Source: Isochrysis galbana (taxonomy: Eukaryota; Haptophyta; Isochrysidales; Isochrysidaceae). Taken from it: a stretch of 64,000 nucleotides of DNA. Shown here in pieces: positions 51,857 to 61,566 of this stretch. The position numbers and the translations under genes were made by a program. A model generated the notes under the pieces. The model saw only the letters and a list, made by a program, of their open reading frames with translations, did not search any database and was not told where the DNA came from. The stretch covers positions 620,456 through 684,455 of the forward strand of contig CM030944.1 in assembly GCA_018136815.1 (NCBI GenBank), read 5' to 3'. Position 1 is the first letter of the stretch, and every line of letters begins with the position of its first letter.

Positions 51857-53170
51857 GCCGGAGATCATAAACCCCAGCCGGAGACCATAAACAGCTACAT
51901 TATTGTCATTGCCAAAGTTGCATTTGTCAATGCAATTGTTAATTGTCTAGGAACAAGTAATGGCACACACACTCACTCTCATAAACATAGGGGATAGGCT
52001 ACTACAGCTGCTTGGCGCCCCACAGTCTGGCCACCGCCGCCTCCTCTGTCTTCCGCCTGCGGCTTCGCACCTGCGCTCGCATCTCCGCCTCCGCTTCTTC
52101 TTCAGCCAAGGCGGCATGGCTCGACTCGTATGTGACGCGGAACCGCGCCATCTTGCGCGCTCGCATCACCTCCGCGGAATCAGGCGAAGAGGGAGGAAGG
52201 GCCACGCCACACCAGCGTCCCCCAGCGTCCCCCAGCGCCCTCTCCCAGCGCCCTCCCCCAGCGTCCCCCAGCGTCGTCCCCCAACGCCCTCCCCCAGCGT
52301 CCCCCAGCGTCCCCCAGCGCCCTCCCCCAGCGTCCCCCAGCGCCCTCCCCCAGCCCCCTCCCCCAGCGCCCTCCCCCAGCGCCCCCCAGCGCCCTCCCCC
52401 AGCGTGGTGTATTCTTTTGGCAGCGGGAATTCTAATATTTTGTTCCCCTTCCCTTGTATCCGTCGCCCCACCCACCCATCTTGCCGGTGGGTTGTCGTCC
52501 AGGTCCGGGGTGCGCCGTTGAATTGGTCTCCCATAATAATAGGGTACCTAGATATGGATATGATAGTTCGGCTTCGTACTACGTACGTTCCCTCCCAGGC
52601 GCAGTATGAAGCGTGCAATCGCCATCTTTGTTTATGCGTACCTCCGTTTGGTGTGTTGTGTGTAACCCAACGCGAGAGAAGAAGAGAGAGAGCGACGGGT
52701 GCGCGTGCCGCCATCGCTAAAATAAAACTCGCGGGGTGTGCATTTCTATAAGGCTAGCGATTTTAAGGGCGCTCCTAAGGTTATAAAAGTCGAATTACGG
52801 GTGTCACACCTAGCTACCATCACGATATAATCATGACCTAAGGAGCTAGGGCAACTCAGCGGGTGCCCCAAGGATGCCCCCGCCACCTTAACATTGAAGG
52901 TCCAACACCATCTTCATCCCGAACCCCGTATATCCTCGGCCTATACCTCTTCCGCCTTCACCTTGTTTCATCCTCCGCCTTTTCCCTTTTCCGCCTTCAA
53001 CGTGGAGTTCTTTTCGTTCGGTTTTCGGTGGGTCGCTTTGACAGACAGGAGTTTCCACACGAGAAGCGCCAGCGGCCAGCGCGGCGGTGCCGCCCGGCGC
53101 CGTCAACGTCCCGCCCTCGCCGCCGCAGAGGGACGGCCGGGCGTCCTCGGGCACTCGGTAGCGGTGGAGG
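51857..53170. other. Intergenic stretch with minisatellite
   Basis: Besides the minisatellite at 52213-52402 I see no gene that I can support. A ~27-bp word GGTGGGTCGCTTTGACAGxx.GGAGTTTC occurs at 53025-53055 and again at 53468-53494. Confidence 0.5.
52213..52402 (+). repeat. CCCCCAGCG minisatellite
   Basis: About sixteen variable units of 10-14 bp built on CCCCCAGCGTC and CCCCCAGCGCCCT. It gives Pro/Ser-rich frames on one strand and Gly/Trp-rich frames on the other, none of which look like a gene. Confidence 0.9.
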
Positions 53171-53174
53171 TGCA

Positions 53175-54340
53175 TCACCGCGGGCTCGCCGATGCGGCCA
53201 CCTGGCTGCGCACCGGCGGGTCCGACAACCGACAAACTCTTTTTCTGGCCAGAGGTCGTGCGTGCACACCACCGATTGAGAGGCGGTAAGAGAACTTCCA
53301 ATCACGCGTCTTAACGAGGGCAAAGAGCCAACAAATCGTAGGGTAAGGCAGGTCGAAACTGTCAAGGACTTCTCTCTTCCGCTGCTCCTCAAACACCAGC
53401 TCCATGTCGTGGTCGGGGTGGTGGAGCAGGATGGCGCTCTTGATGAGAATGTCAAACGCGACGGCGTCGGTGGGTCGCTTTGACAGGAGTTTCACCGAGT
53501 GGTCGTCGTGTTGGCATCCCCTCCTCGACCAGAAAGTTTTTCAGACGCCGATCGGCCGTGCATGCGCAAGCGGCGCCTCGGCGGTACCGGCGAGATGATC
53601 AACCTCCTTTGGAATGTGGACGCCCTCGCTCATGCCGCGCCAACTGCGGCCCATCATCGTCTGACTCATCATGCTGTGCTCCATCATCCGAGACATCCGA
53701 GACATTGATGTGGACCAATTTGTTGCGATCCATGCGTTTGCCCGCCGAGGAAGAAGGAGTCTTTGAGGAGGAAGGAGCCATGGACGAGGATGCCACGGAG
53801 GAGCTTGACGTCTGCGGCGTGACGTCTTTGAGCGCCACGGAGCGCTCCATGTCCTTGTTGTAGATACGCGAGAAGAACTTCACCACGATCATGCTCACAT
53901 CGCCGGATCGAGAGCTCTCACATCTCGTCGACGCGACCGTGCAAGGGCCGAGGAGGGTGTGGACCACGCGATCACCGACTCGAAAGTGATCGTTGCTCTT
54001 TACGTCGTTGTCGTTGTCGTTCTCCTCGTTGTCATCCTCAACACCGCTGTCCACTGACACCTCAGAGCCGGTGCTCTCGGCAAGCATGTCGTCCTCGTCG
54101 ATCTTGTCGTCGTTCTCGGTCACGCTCGTGGACGTTGTCCCACAGGCCGGTGGCTTCGACAGCGACGCATGCGCTGACGAGCGAGCGGAGAGACGGAGAG
54201 AGGGAAAGTGAATGAGGATGCGGACAGGCCCGGCTGAGGCTGTGGGCTGTGGGCTGTGGCGGCGCTGGCGGGCTGGCAGTGTGTTGGCCTTGCGACGGGG
54301 CGCCGCGCGCGCGGGCTCACCTCGACGGCTCCTCACCATC
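53175..54340 (-). CDS. Unknown acidic nuclear-type protein, probably multi-exon
   Basis: Minus-strand coding-like sequence. Proposed exon 1 starts ATGGTGAGGAGCCGTCGAG at 54340, with a donor just after it (GTGAGC) and an acceptor (CGTCAG) near 54182; skipping or keeping this segment leaves the same frame. Next comes an acidic stretch (TENDDKIDEDDM, DDNEENDNDNDV), then a small beta-rich domain (HFRVGDRVVHTLLGP, IVVKFFSRIYNKDMERSV) that resembles Tudor/KOW-like barrels in pattern only, and a Ser-rich tail ending near 53599. A further exon-like frame (53505-53280: AFDILIKSAILLHHPDHDM, YPTICWLFALVKT) probably belongs to the same gene through another intron. I do not recognise the family. Confidence 0.5.
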
Positions 54341-54412
54341 TTCTCGCTGAGGGAGTGAGAGTGTGAGAGTGAGAGAGTGAGCAGGGCCGCCACGGGCCAC
54401 AGGGGAGTCGCT

Positions 54413-54556
54413 CGCCCCCCCCCCCCCCCCCCCAAGTTTCGCGTAAGTTGCGCGTTATGGGCTATTTTGGGCCCAAGTTTCGCGAAAGTTTTTTTGCCAG
54501 AAAAGTGACCCAAGTTTCGAAATAAGTTTCGCGAAACTCTGACCTGGCCCTAAGTA
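54413..54556 (-). repeat. Dispersed repeat family B, copy 2, ending in a C tract
   Basis: Reverse complement of 44333-44474: TTTCGCGAAA palindromes, the TCTGACCTGGCCC edge and a run of about 17 C at the other edge. It sits directly upstream of the unknown minus-strand gene. Confidence 0.8.
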
Positions 54557-55038
54557 CAAAGTCGTAGCGCACATGGGTCTCGGCACACCCCGAAACCGAA
54601 GAAAAAGGATCGAGGGGGGAGCGGAAAGGAGAGTGGGGGTGGGGCAAGTGCGATGTCAAGCGGGGATCCGCTGAAAGGGAGTGCAAGTAGTAGCGTAGCA
54701 GCCACCTTCAAGAGCATATTTTTATGACCCTAACAGCTTGCTATTTGCTACTGATTGTTCCAAGTCTCAGCTTGAAAAAAACAAGGCTGAGCTTGCAAGG
54801 GAGGAGGCCCTCAAATGAGGGGCGGCGAGTCGCCGGTCTGCCCTCCCAAGTGTGGTGCTTCTACAGTTTATACCGAAATGGGGGGTTTGGGGGGTGAAAA
54901 AAATGGACCTCACGTTTATGTTGCACCTTCAGGTCCGGTACCCGGCACGTCATGGCACGGGCAGGTCACGTACGTCATGACGGACAGGAGGGGCTTGTGC
55001 CCCGCGCCCCACCATTGGTGGACTTAGTTGTTATATAC
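54557..55038. other. Intergenic, nothing recognised
   Basis: Mixed composition with no gene, RNA or clear repeat that I can support. Confidence 0.5.
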
Positions 55039-55548
55039 TTATTGGTGGTGGGATACCAACAGCACCATCCGCTTTTGCTCTGATTTCAACGAGCGAATGA
55101 AATCATTCTGCAAGAGCATGTTGAATTTTAAAAAGGGCTCGTCGTCACTTGCCCATCGACAACGAAGAAATAGCTCCAGCATCTTGTTACTCGCGGGTAA
55201 AAATTGATGCGCGATGCCGACCTGAGCCGAGCACTTCTCTCTCGTTGCACGTGAATTCAAAACTTTCGCCTGGCGCTAATGGTGCCAATAGGTCACGATC
55301 CGTCCATCTTGCAAAATTGGAGCATCACGCGTGTGCCCCCTTGGGGTGGACTTTTCAAGCTCTCCCAAGCCCGCGACCTTGTTAGTTTCGTTCGATGCCC
55401 GGCGCATCAAGACGCACGTGTCATTCCCGTGAGGAGTCATGGCTCGATGCACTTGCTTGTACTTGTCCAAGAAGCACGCCTTGCCGACTCGTACAATATT
55501 TGGGGAGGAAAGCGAGCCAGAAGAAAGGACAGTGACCTGGTACCTACA
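55039..55548 (-). CDS. Possible exon downstream of the sulfotransferase, with in-frame TAG
   Basis: On the minus strand a branch-point-like CTAAT and acceptor TTTGTAG precede a frame that is open from about 55548 to a TAG at 55263-55261 and then, in the same frame, on to 55039. The composition is protein-like (VRVGKACFLDKYKQVHRAM; then ASNKMLELFLRCRWASDDE). A donor-like CAA|GTGAGA overlaps the sulfotransferase stop near 55667, so this could be an alternative 3' exon of that gene ending at the TAG. It could also be a decayed unrelated gene. No family is recognised. Confidence 0.35.
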
Positions 55549-55666
55549 AATTAGTCCAGGTTGGTCAGTGAGCAGTGTAGAACATTGCTCGTGAAGACAA
55601 CTGGCACGTTGTGCTGTGGGCTACAACGAGCCTGCTGCTCAACAATTCAGCACTAACGTAAGGCTC

Positions 55667-56815
55667 TCACTTGTCCTCGAGAGTATCACCACCAAGAGAG
55701 GGCGCAAGCCAATCCGATGGCGCGTTAGCTCGCCAGAGGCGTATCGCTTCGTCGGCAAGGCGGTATAGCTCAAGATCGTAAGGCGCATGCATTCGAACAG
55801 CCTCAGCCATCGCATCACTCTTGATGATGCGGGTGTACAGCTCGCGCGGGTCTCGACACAAATGTCTCACCTCATCCACACTTTTGGCTGGTGCTTGTGG
55901 CGCAAGAACGTGGGTGCTTGGGACTTGGAGGGCACGCATCAATCCGCGAACGCATAGCATGTCTGAATGCAAGGCGTGATCAAGGCGAGATCGGCATAAG
56001 CGTGCAGGGATTCCAGCCGCTTGGCAAGTCGCACGCACGGTGTCATCTATCCTCTCCGTTGTCCCTAACACATCAATATTCCTTTGAACCCACTCTACGA
56101 GATGTTGACGATTTCGTGGTTGGTGAGGCGAGTGGTAGCTGGCACCCATGACGTAGTTGCTCTGAAAATTTCCCAGCGCCTCCACATACTGCTCGACTGA
56201 GAGCGAGGCGTGCTGTTCTAATCTGGAGTTCGGATTCAGACCCTTGGTAGCATTGGGGCTTCTGCGTTCAACATAGAATCTTCCAAGAGAGTAAGTGATG
56301 TGTGAGACGAAGAAGGCACATGGTTCGCGAACGAGGGTGACTGTTGGCGTGTAGCAGCCGTGTGCTTGGGCTATTCGAAGATACGTTGGACGCTCGTGCG
56401 TCCAGGCGGCCCAGTCTGCCTGGTCCTGTCCGTGGTATTCTCGCATCACACGCCAAGCTCGCTCAGATGGCACGGGTGCTCCGGGTGGGAGCGTCTCGAG
56501 ATCGGCAGCCCAGCGGTGAATCAGGGAGCGAGCAGACGAATTGTTCGATCTCGTTGCGTTCCACTCGGCCAGGCTCGGCAGCGAGGGAGCGTCCATCGGG
56601 TCGAAGAAGCTGAGGACTCCGAAGCCATGCAGAGAGCGCATCGAAGTCATCCATATGGTGAACGTGGTGCCTCCCGTCTTGGGGATGTGGCGGAAGAAGA
56701 CCATCGAGCAGCTGGGGAGCTCGGGGTCCCCCCCCGCGCCCGTCGCGCCGTGCCCCACGGCCTGCAGAGCGGAGGGAAGCCGGGAGGTCTCTGCCGTCCC
56801 CATCGTCGGCGACAC
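55667..56815 (-). CDS. Sulfotransferase, carbohydrate type (sulfotransfer family 2-like), 382 aa
   Basis: The N-terminal FFRHIPKTGGTTF (41-53) is the 5'-phosphosulfate-binding loop, with K46 and the G48-T50 turn. TLVREPCAFFVSHITYS (160-176) is the 3'-phosphate-binding segment, with R163 and S171. These two motifs define PAPS-dependent sulfotransferases of the heparan-sulfate 2-O/6-O type, which act on glycans in the Golgi lumen. No transmembrane anchor is seen in the 30 residues before the first motif, so either the start lies in an upstream exon or the protein is not Golgi-anchored. N-x-S/T sites (NATR, NNSS, NATK) are present. It is divergent from the PIP-kinase-like gene to its right. The acceptor is unknown. 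Confidence 0.85.
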   Translation of the reverse strand: MSPTMGTAETSRLPSALQAVGHGATGAGGDPELPSCSMVFFRHIPKTGGTTFTIWMTSMRSLHGFGVLSFFDPMDAPSLPSLAEWNATRSNNSSARSLIHRWAADLETLPPGAPVPSERAWRVMREYHGQDQADWAAWTHERPTYLRIAQAHGCYTPTVTLVREPCAFFVSHITYSLGRFYVERRSPNATKGLNPNSRLEQHASLSVEQYVEALGNFQSNYVMGASYHSPHQPRNRQHLVEWVQRNIDVLGTTERIDDTVRATCQAAGIPARLCRSRLDHALHSDMLCVRGLMRALQVPSTHVLAPQAPAKSVDEVRHLCRDPRELYTRIIKSDAMAEAVRMHAPYDLELYRLADEAIRLWRANAPSDWLAPSLGGDTLEDK

Positions 56816-56888
56816 GCAGTCCGTTCACTTCGTTCGTTGGTTCCTCTCACTCTCCTCCCGCCCCTCCTTTCCTTTCCTTGGGGCTGGC

Positions 56889-56900
56889 TCTATATAATGT
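56889..56900 (-). promoter_or_regulatory. TATA-like box upstream of the sulfotransferase
   Basis: ATTATATAG on the minus strand, about 76 bp before the ATG at 56815, in an otherwise GA-rich (sense strand) leader. Position and sequence fit a TATA box; no other evidence. Confidence 0.4.
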
Positions 56901-57120
56901 ATTTCTCTCTCTTCTTCTTCTTCTCCTCCGTCTCTCTGCCCGTCTCTCCTCTTCTCGTCTCTCTCCCTCTCTTTTTCGAGAGGGAGTCTCCTCTCTCTCC
57001 TCTGCTTCCTTCCTTCCCGTCATTCTCTCCTCTTCTCTCTCTGTATCCGACAAGAACACTCTCCCATAAAATTGGAATGTAGAAGCTGATACATCTATTC
57101 TACCGCTGTCCTAGTGTTGA

Positions 57121-57435
57121 CAAGGAGAGCAAGAGAGAGCAAGAGAGAGCAAGAGAGAGCAAGAGAGAGAGCAAGAGAGGGCAAGAGAGAGCAAGAGAGA
57201 GCAAGAGAGAGCAAGAGAGAGCAAGAGAGAGCAAGAGAGAGCAAGAGAGAGCAAGAGAGAGCAAGAGAGAGCAAGAGAGAGCAAGAGAGAGCAAGAGAGA
57301 GCAAGAGAGAGCAAGAGAGAGCAAGAGAGAGCAAGAGAGAGCAAGAGAGAGCAAGAGAGAGCAAGAGAGAGCAAGAGAGAGCAAGAGAGAGCAAGAGAGA
57401 GCAAGAGAGAGCAAGAGAGAGCAAGAGAGAGCAAG
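57121..57435 (+). repeat. CAAGAGAGAG minisatellite (10-bp unit, about 31 copies)
   Basis: Nearly perfect tandem 10-mers with two irregular units near 57160-57180. Because the unit has no stop in any frame, several frames stay open through it on both strands, giving false Ser/Lys/Arg/Glu or Leu/Ser/Cys repeat proteins. Confidence 0.97.
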
Positions 57436-57522
57436 CTGCTACGCGGCGCTGCGCGGGAACGAGGGGCAGACCAAAAACAAAAGAAAGGATGGAAAGATTG
57501 ATTTCTATTCTCTGACCAGAGA

Positions 57523-57566
57523 GGGAGAGGGAGCGAGAGGGGGGGGGGGGGGGAGAGGGAGAGGGA

Positions 57567-57622
<56 letters not shown>

Positions 57623-57720
57623 GGAGGGAGGGAGGGAGGGAGGGAGGGAGGGAGGGAGGGAGGGAGGGAGAGAGAGGAAGAGGGAGAGGGAGAGGGAGGG
57701 AGAGAGAGACCGGAGAGAGC
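57523..57720 (+). repeat. GA and GGGA simple repeats upstream of the PIP-kinase-like gene
   Basis: A G15-like run (57539-57553), (GA)n about 57571-57618, then (GGGA)n about 57619-57668, then mixed GAGG. It forms part of the shared region between two divergent genes. Confidence 0.9.
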
Positions 57721-57895
57721 CGCCTCCTCGCCTTCTCTGCTGCTGAGAGGGGACAACGGCGGTCTCTGATAGAGAAAGAGAGGCAAGAGCCGATCCGATA
57801 GAGCTCTATCCATTCAACCGTGCCAAGCCCTCGCGTGCACGTACGGTGCTCTGGCTCTATTTCTCTCCCTCAGCACCAAAGGTCGACAGAGGCCG

Positions 57896-59662
57896 ATGCT
57901 CCCCTTGAGCTCTTCCAAGCTGCCCTGCGGTTCTGCCTGCCGCTCGTCACTGGCCCCCGCGATCTGTGCGGAGCTAGTCGTGCGACAGGGAGGGCCGGTC
58001 GTCGCGCCAGCTGTCAACGGTAGCAGTCTACTCGCGGTCCATGCCTTTGCACCGCTGCTCCTCGTGCGCTCTGCGGCACTCCTGCGGGAGTTTGGATGCG
58101 AGGTGCGCGACGGGCGGGTGTTTGCGCCAGCCGTGAAACCAAAGGTAGTCACCGATGGAAAGAGTGGCTCGGGATTCCTCGTGGGCGGAGGTGAGGGAGT
58201 GTCCGCAGATCAGCCGGCGAGCTACAGTGTCATACTGAAGCAGCTCAACCCGGCAGAGGCGGCCCTTCTTCCCCGCTTGTTGCCGCAGCTCATGGAGAGG
58301 TACATCGCGTCGCCCGGCTCGCTGCTAACACGTTTCTATGGCTGGGTGCGCTTCGCCGATGCGTCACGCAATGGCTTCTTCGAGGCGCTGATGATGGACA
58401 ATGTTGCTCGACCACCTCCTGGTGTGTCGGAGGGCGTCAAGTCGCGTTGGTCACCGTTCGACATGAAGGGTATTCGGTTGTACAAGAACGAGCGGCGATT
58501 CGAGTCGACTTTTGGGCGGCGGGGATTACGCATTGTCCCTGAGGATTTCGTCGCACTGCAGGAGGCGCTTGATGAGGACGTCGCCTTGCTATCATCGCGA
58601 CAGTTGGTAGACTATTCGTACTTGTTGACTGTCGTCGCCACAATCCCCTCGACGCCTGATGCGTGCGGTCATTCGAGGGCGTGGTATACGCATAGTGCTT
58701 CCCGGCACGCTCCCTCTATTTCTCAAGGGACAGGGCGACGCTCAGTGCTCGAGCAGAATCGTCTTTCGCAGCAACTGAGCAGCGATGGACGGACCGCTCC
58801 GCAACTCGTAGACGCTTGTTACTGTGTGAATATCACGGCGGCAGACCTCGACGCGAAACGCGCAAGGTTGGTGACGCGGGGTACAGAGGGTACCGATTCG
58901 TCAAGCGGAGCCACAAGGGGCGCTGACTTCATGCGTGTGGCCGGCGAGGTAGGCCATAATCAGCCGACCTCGCCTGTAATCGGCCAAAGAGCAGCTGCGA
59001 ATCCACAATCGGTTCTGTGGGAGAGTGAAGGTGAAGTGGATGAGATGTCAAACACTATTGCTCACAGTCAGATGCAGACTGGCGCTTTGGCAAGTGTCGA
59101 CGTTAGATCGCAGCTTGGAAGTGATGACTTCAGTGATGGCAGTAGGACAGCGATGCAGTGCGAGCGCGTGCTGGTTCGCTTAGCAATCATCGACTACCTA
59201 CGCGAGTGGAAACTAGTCGAGATCGGCGAACATGTGCAGAAGACCTTGCAGCGCGACCTTTTCGCAAGAGAACGTGAGAGCAGGCTCAATGACATGCCCT
59301 GGCGCCCGTACTCAGCCAACGGGTACTTTTCTCTCCCATGCCCTCTCACCAGCCGTCCCTTCGCCATCGTAGGCAACCATGCGGTCGTCCCCGTGTCGCA
59401 ATTCGCGCGATCTTTCCTTTCATATTTCTCTGATGCTCTGTTTGCGCCATTGCCACGCCAAGAAATAAATTTGCGCATCGGCATCCAGTGGATTTCTCCT
59501 AGTACGGTCGTCAGCAGGACCCATGAGTACCTTTTGATTGCAATTCGGGCAATGCGCTCAGTATGCGCATCGATTCCACGTATTAACTTGAGGACACCGC
59601 GAACGATCGACCGATTGAGGAAAGTCGGTGAGATTCTTGTCCGTAGTCCCACGAATCAATAA
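57896..59662 (+). CDS. Phosphatidylinositol-phosphate-kinase-like protein (588 aa)
   Basis: PIPK landmarks in order: SVILKQLNPAEAALL (111-125, with the ATP-binding Lys115), SLLTRFYGWVRF (142-153), MMDNV (166-170, VMxNVF equivalent), FDMKGIRLYK (188-197, DLKGS equivalent), QLVDYSYLLTV (236-246, DYSLLV equivalent) and, after a ~180-residue insert, RLAIIDYLREWKL (near 428-440, GIIDILQxY equivalent with the metal-binding Asp). Canonical PIP kinases add phosphate to phosphatidylinositol phosphates at the membrane. The DLKGS Ser is replaced by Ile, the glycine-rich loop is weak, and the insert is disordered, so activity or substrate may differ. The first ATG is used; the N-terminus has no other domain. 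GA repeats precede the gene. Confidence 0.75.
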   Translation: MLPLSSSKLPCGSACRSSLAPAICAELVVRQGGPVVAPAVNGSSLLAVHAFAPLLLVRSAALLREFGCEVRDGRVFAPAVKPKVVTDGKSGSGFLVGGGEGVSADQPASYSVILKQLNPAEAALLPRLLPQLMERYIASPGSLLTRFYGWVRFADASRNGFFEALMMDNVARPPPGVSEGVKSRWSPFDMKGIRLYKNERRFESTFGRRGLRIVPEDFVALQEALDEDVALLSSRQLVDYSYLLTVVATIPSTPDACGHSRAWYTHSASRHAPSISQGTGRRSVLEQNRLSQQLSSDGRTAPQLVDACYCVNITAADLDAKRARLVTRGTEGTDSSSGATRGADFMRVAGEVGHNQPTSPVIGQRAAANPQSVLWESEGEVDEMSNTIAHSQMQTGALASVDVRSQLGSDDFSDGSRTAMQCERVLVRLAIIDYLREWKLVEIGEHVQKTLQRDLFARERESRLNDMPWRPYSANGYFSLPCPLTSRPFAIVGNHAVVPVSQFARSFLSYFSDALFAPLPRQEINLRIGIQWISPSTVVSRTHEYLLIAIRAMRSVCASIPRINLRTPRTIDRLRKVGEILVRSPTNQ

Positions 59663-60178
59663 GTTGTAGCCCTCCAAATTCGGTGGTCTGTGGTAGGAGA
59701 TCTTCTAGTGGTAGATGATCAAAGGAGCCGTAGAGGCTTGAGCTTCATGGTCGTGCCGCAACGCTAGCTATAGGTGAGAGAATGAGACTTGATCTCCGCG
59801 TATAGCACCGCTATAAAAATTCTTGACTCTTGCGAAGGTTCAGGCTCCTAAGAGCCGGAGCTAGCAACGTGAAACCCGATTATTTTACCCCGGGCCCCCA
59901 ACTACCAACTATCGCTTAAACCGATAGGGTCATGGAGCGAGCGCCGCCTCCCTCCCCCGCTGCTGCTTCCCTCCCCCGCTGCCGCTGCCCTCGCCGCGCT
60001 GGACGACGTACTCGTGGACACCGCGCCCAGACGACCCACCCAGCCAGGTGGGCACGAGCAGAGCCAACCAACCCGCAACCCGCCAGCCGCCCCGCCGTCG
60101 TTAAACTCGAGTGAATTTGGCGACAAAATCTAACAACTCAGGAGTATCTTGTATAGTACTTTCTCCTTTCTTCACCCA
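59663..60178. other. Intergenic after the PIPK-like gene
   Basis: No recognised gene. A Pro/Arg-rich frame at 59932-60114 is a composition effect. Base composition shifts toward AT near 60110. Confidence 0.6.
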
Positions 60179-60884
60179 TCACAGTCTTTCTATGTCAAGA
60201 AGCAAAACGACTCTATTCTCTATTCTCGTCAGTATCAGGCTATCGTTCACGCCAATATGTTCTTTGCTATCATCGAACACAATCCACTCTCGCTTTTTAA
60301 TCTGGCGAAATTCATCCTCGACTGCAACCCCACTTTTACCTTTGGGGTTAGGATCTGGAGCAACAACGCCCATATTATGACAACGAAGAGCCTAATTCGC
60401 CAATCCGCTCCATCCGCGATGTTTGTTAAGGCTTTAGTTCCAAGACCAAGTTTGCTAAAGATTGCAGTTCGAAGTCCCGGAATGCGGTTCTGATTAATTC
60501 AATTGTCTTGGGGGAAATATTGTCGAGTTTTGTTCGTTCCAAACACCAAAGCCATAGAGTGGAACTACCTTCCAATCATGACTCTCTTCCTGCCCTTCCT
60601 TTGTGTAAAGGTACTCTTCTGGCCAATCATAACTTTTGTACTCACTGCCAAGAAACTCTCTTTCAATGATCAATGAATTCAAAGTTGTTGGCGAGCATCT
60701 CAAGATGAGGAAAGGCTTTGTAGGGGTTCGGGTAAATCTTGTGACGACATCCAAAGTAGTGCTTTATGCAATACCTTCCGCCTAGAAATAGCGTAGATAA
60801 TATCACGATGACAAACATGAGAATGACTCCTTTATTGTTCGCGATCAACCCGCGCAGTCGACCGCCCCTCGTCCGCCATGACAA
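60179..60884 (-). pseudogene. Aspartyl/asparaginyl beta-hydroxylase relic, frameshifted
   Basis: The minus strand carries, in order but in changing frames, an N-terminal membrane segment (GVILMFVIVILSTLFLGG, near 60820-60770), FPHLEML, WPEEYLY, WKVVPLYGFGVWNE, a FP-KTIELI piece, IPGLRTAIFSKLGLGT, NMGVVAPDPNPKG, REWIVFDDSKEH and VVLLLDIERL. This is the domain order of the aspartyl-hydroxylase fold, a 2-oxoglutarate Fe(II) oxygenase acting in ER or membrane settings. At least four frame changes occur (near 60665, 60515, 60495 and 60375). The segment that should supply the first iron-binding His after GLGT reads KALTNIADGADW and has none. It is therefore a decayed copy, or less likely a short-intron gene. 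The stretch is clearly more AT-rich than its neighbours. Confidence 0.7.
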
Positions 60885-61566
60885 GCAGCGAATTCTCTAC
60901 AACACCGTCTGCAACAATTGGCGACCCATAGAAACGTTTGCATCTAGCATTTTTTGGGGTGGTGATACGGCCAATGACCAATGAGGCAAAGTTGAGGGGT
61001 ACAATTTTATAAGGTGTAAAAAACTGGTGATGGGGGGTAAAAAAAAGGGAACCTCAAGTTGCACCCTCTTATGCGCGGGGGCGGCGTGGAAGATCCCTGT
61101 GTGCAGGGTGAAATAATACTTCCTACATAAGGCCAAAGGGGTGCTATGCAAATCTAGAACGAGAGAAAGGAGTACCAGAGTATGGCCCAGCGAATGACAA
61201 GAGGGCAAAAGGGCACGGAGAAAAGAAGGAAAACAAACCATCACGCATGGATGCTTGCGCAATCGCTGCAGCCGGATGGTGCGCATGGTATCGTGGAGGC
61301 CCTTACAATCGGTGGTTGGGAAAGGAGGTGTCATCATCTTTGATGTTAGTGATGTAGGAGGAATCCGCACCCATGGTCTCTCAAGAGCTTTGCCCTCCAC
61401 CGCTCATCGCCGCAGAGATAAGAAGCTCGCAATTTCGTGTCGGCGCGGAATTTTTGGACGGCTGTGGCAAACGCGCGGAGACGCGGCAATACATGGTTAT
61501 CCCACGCAGCCCCATGCCACATGGGGGGCCCATCGAGTTCAATACGCGAGATGTGGATCTTGTCAT
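60885..61566. other. Intergenic, nothing firmly recognised
   Basis: AT-richer than average. It contains a tRNA-like word on the minus strand (about 61340-61380) that does not fold as a full tRNA. No supported gene. Confidence 0.5.

Noticed and set aside
51960..52751. 263-codon Pro/Ser-rich frame
   Set aside because: Its core is the CCCCCAGCG minisatellite; the frame is open only because the unit lacks stops.
57121..57435. CRISPR-like array
   Set aside because: Units are 10 bp and contiguous with no spacers, in a eukaryotic setting.
57095..57515. Leu/Ser/Cys and Lys/Arg/Glu repeat proteins
   Set aside because: Artefacts of the 10-bp minisatellite, present in several frames at once.
61340..61380. 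tRNA-like word (GGATTCCTCC context on the minus strand, GGIRTHG-type translation on the plus strand)
   Set aside because: No acceptor stem, D arm or anticodon arm could be paired around it; at best a decayed tRNA-derived fragment.
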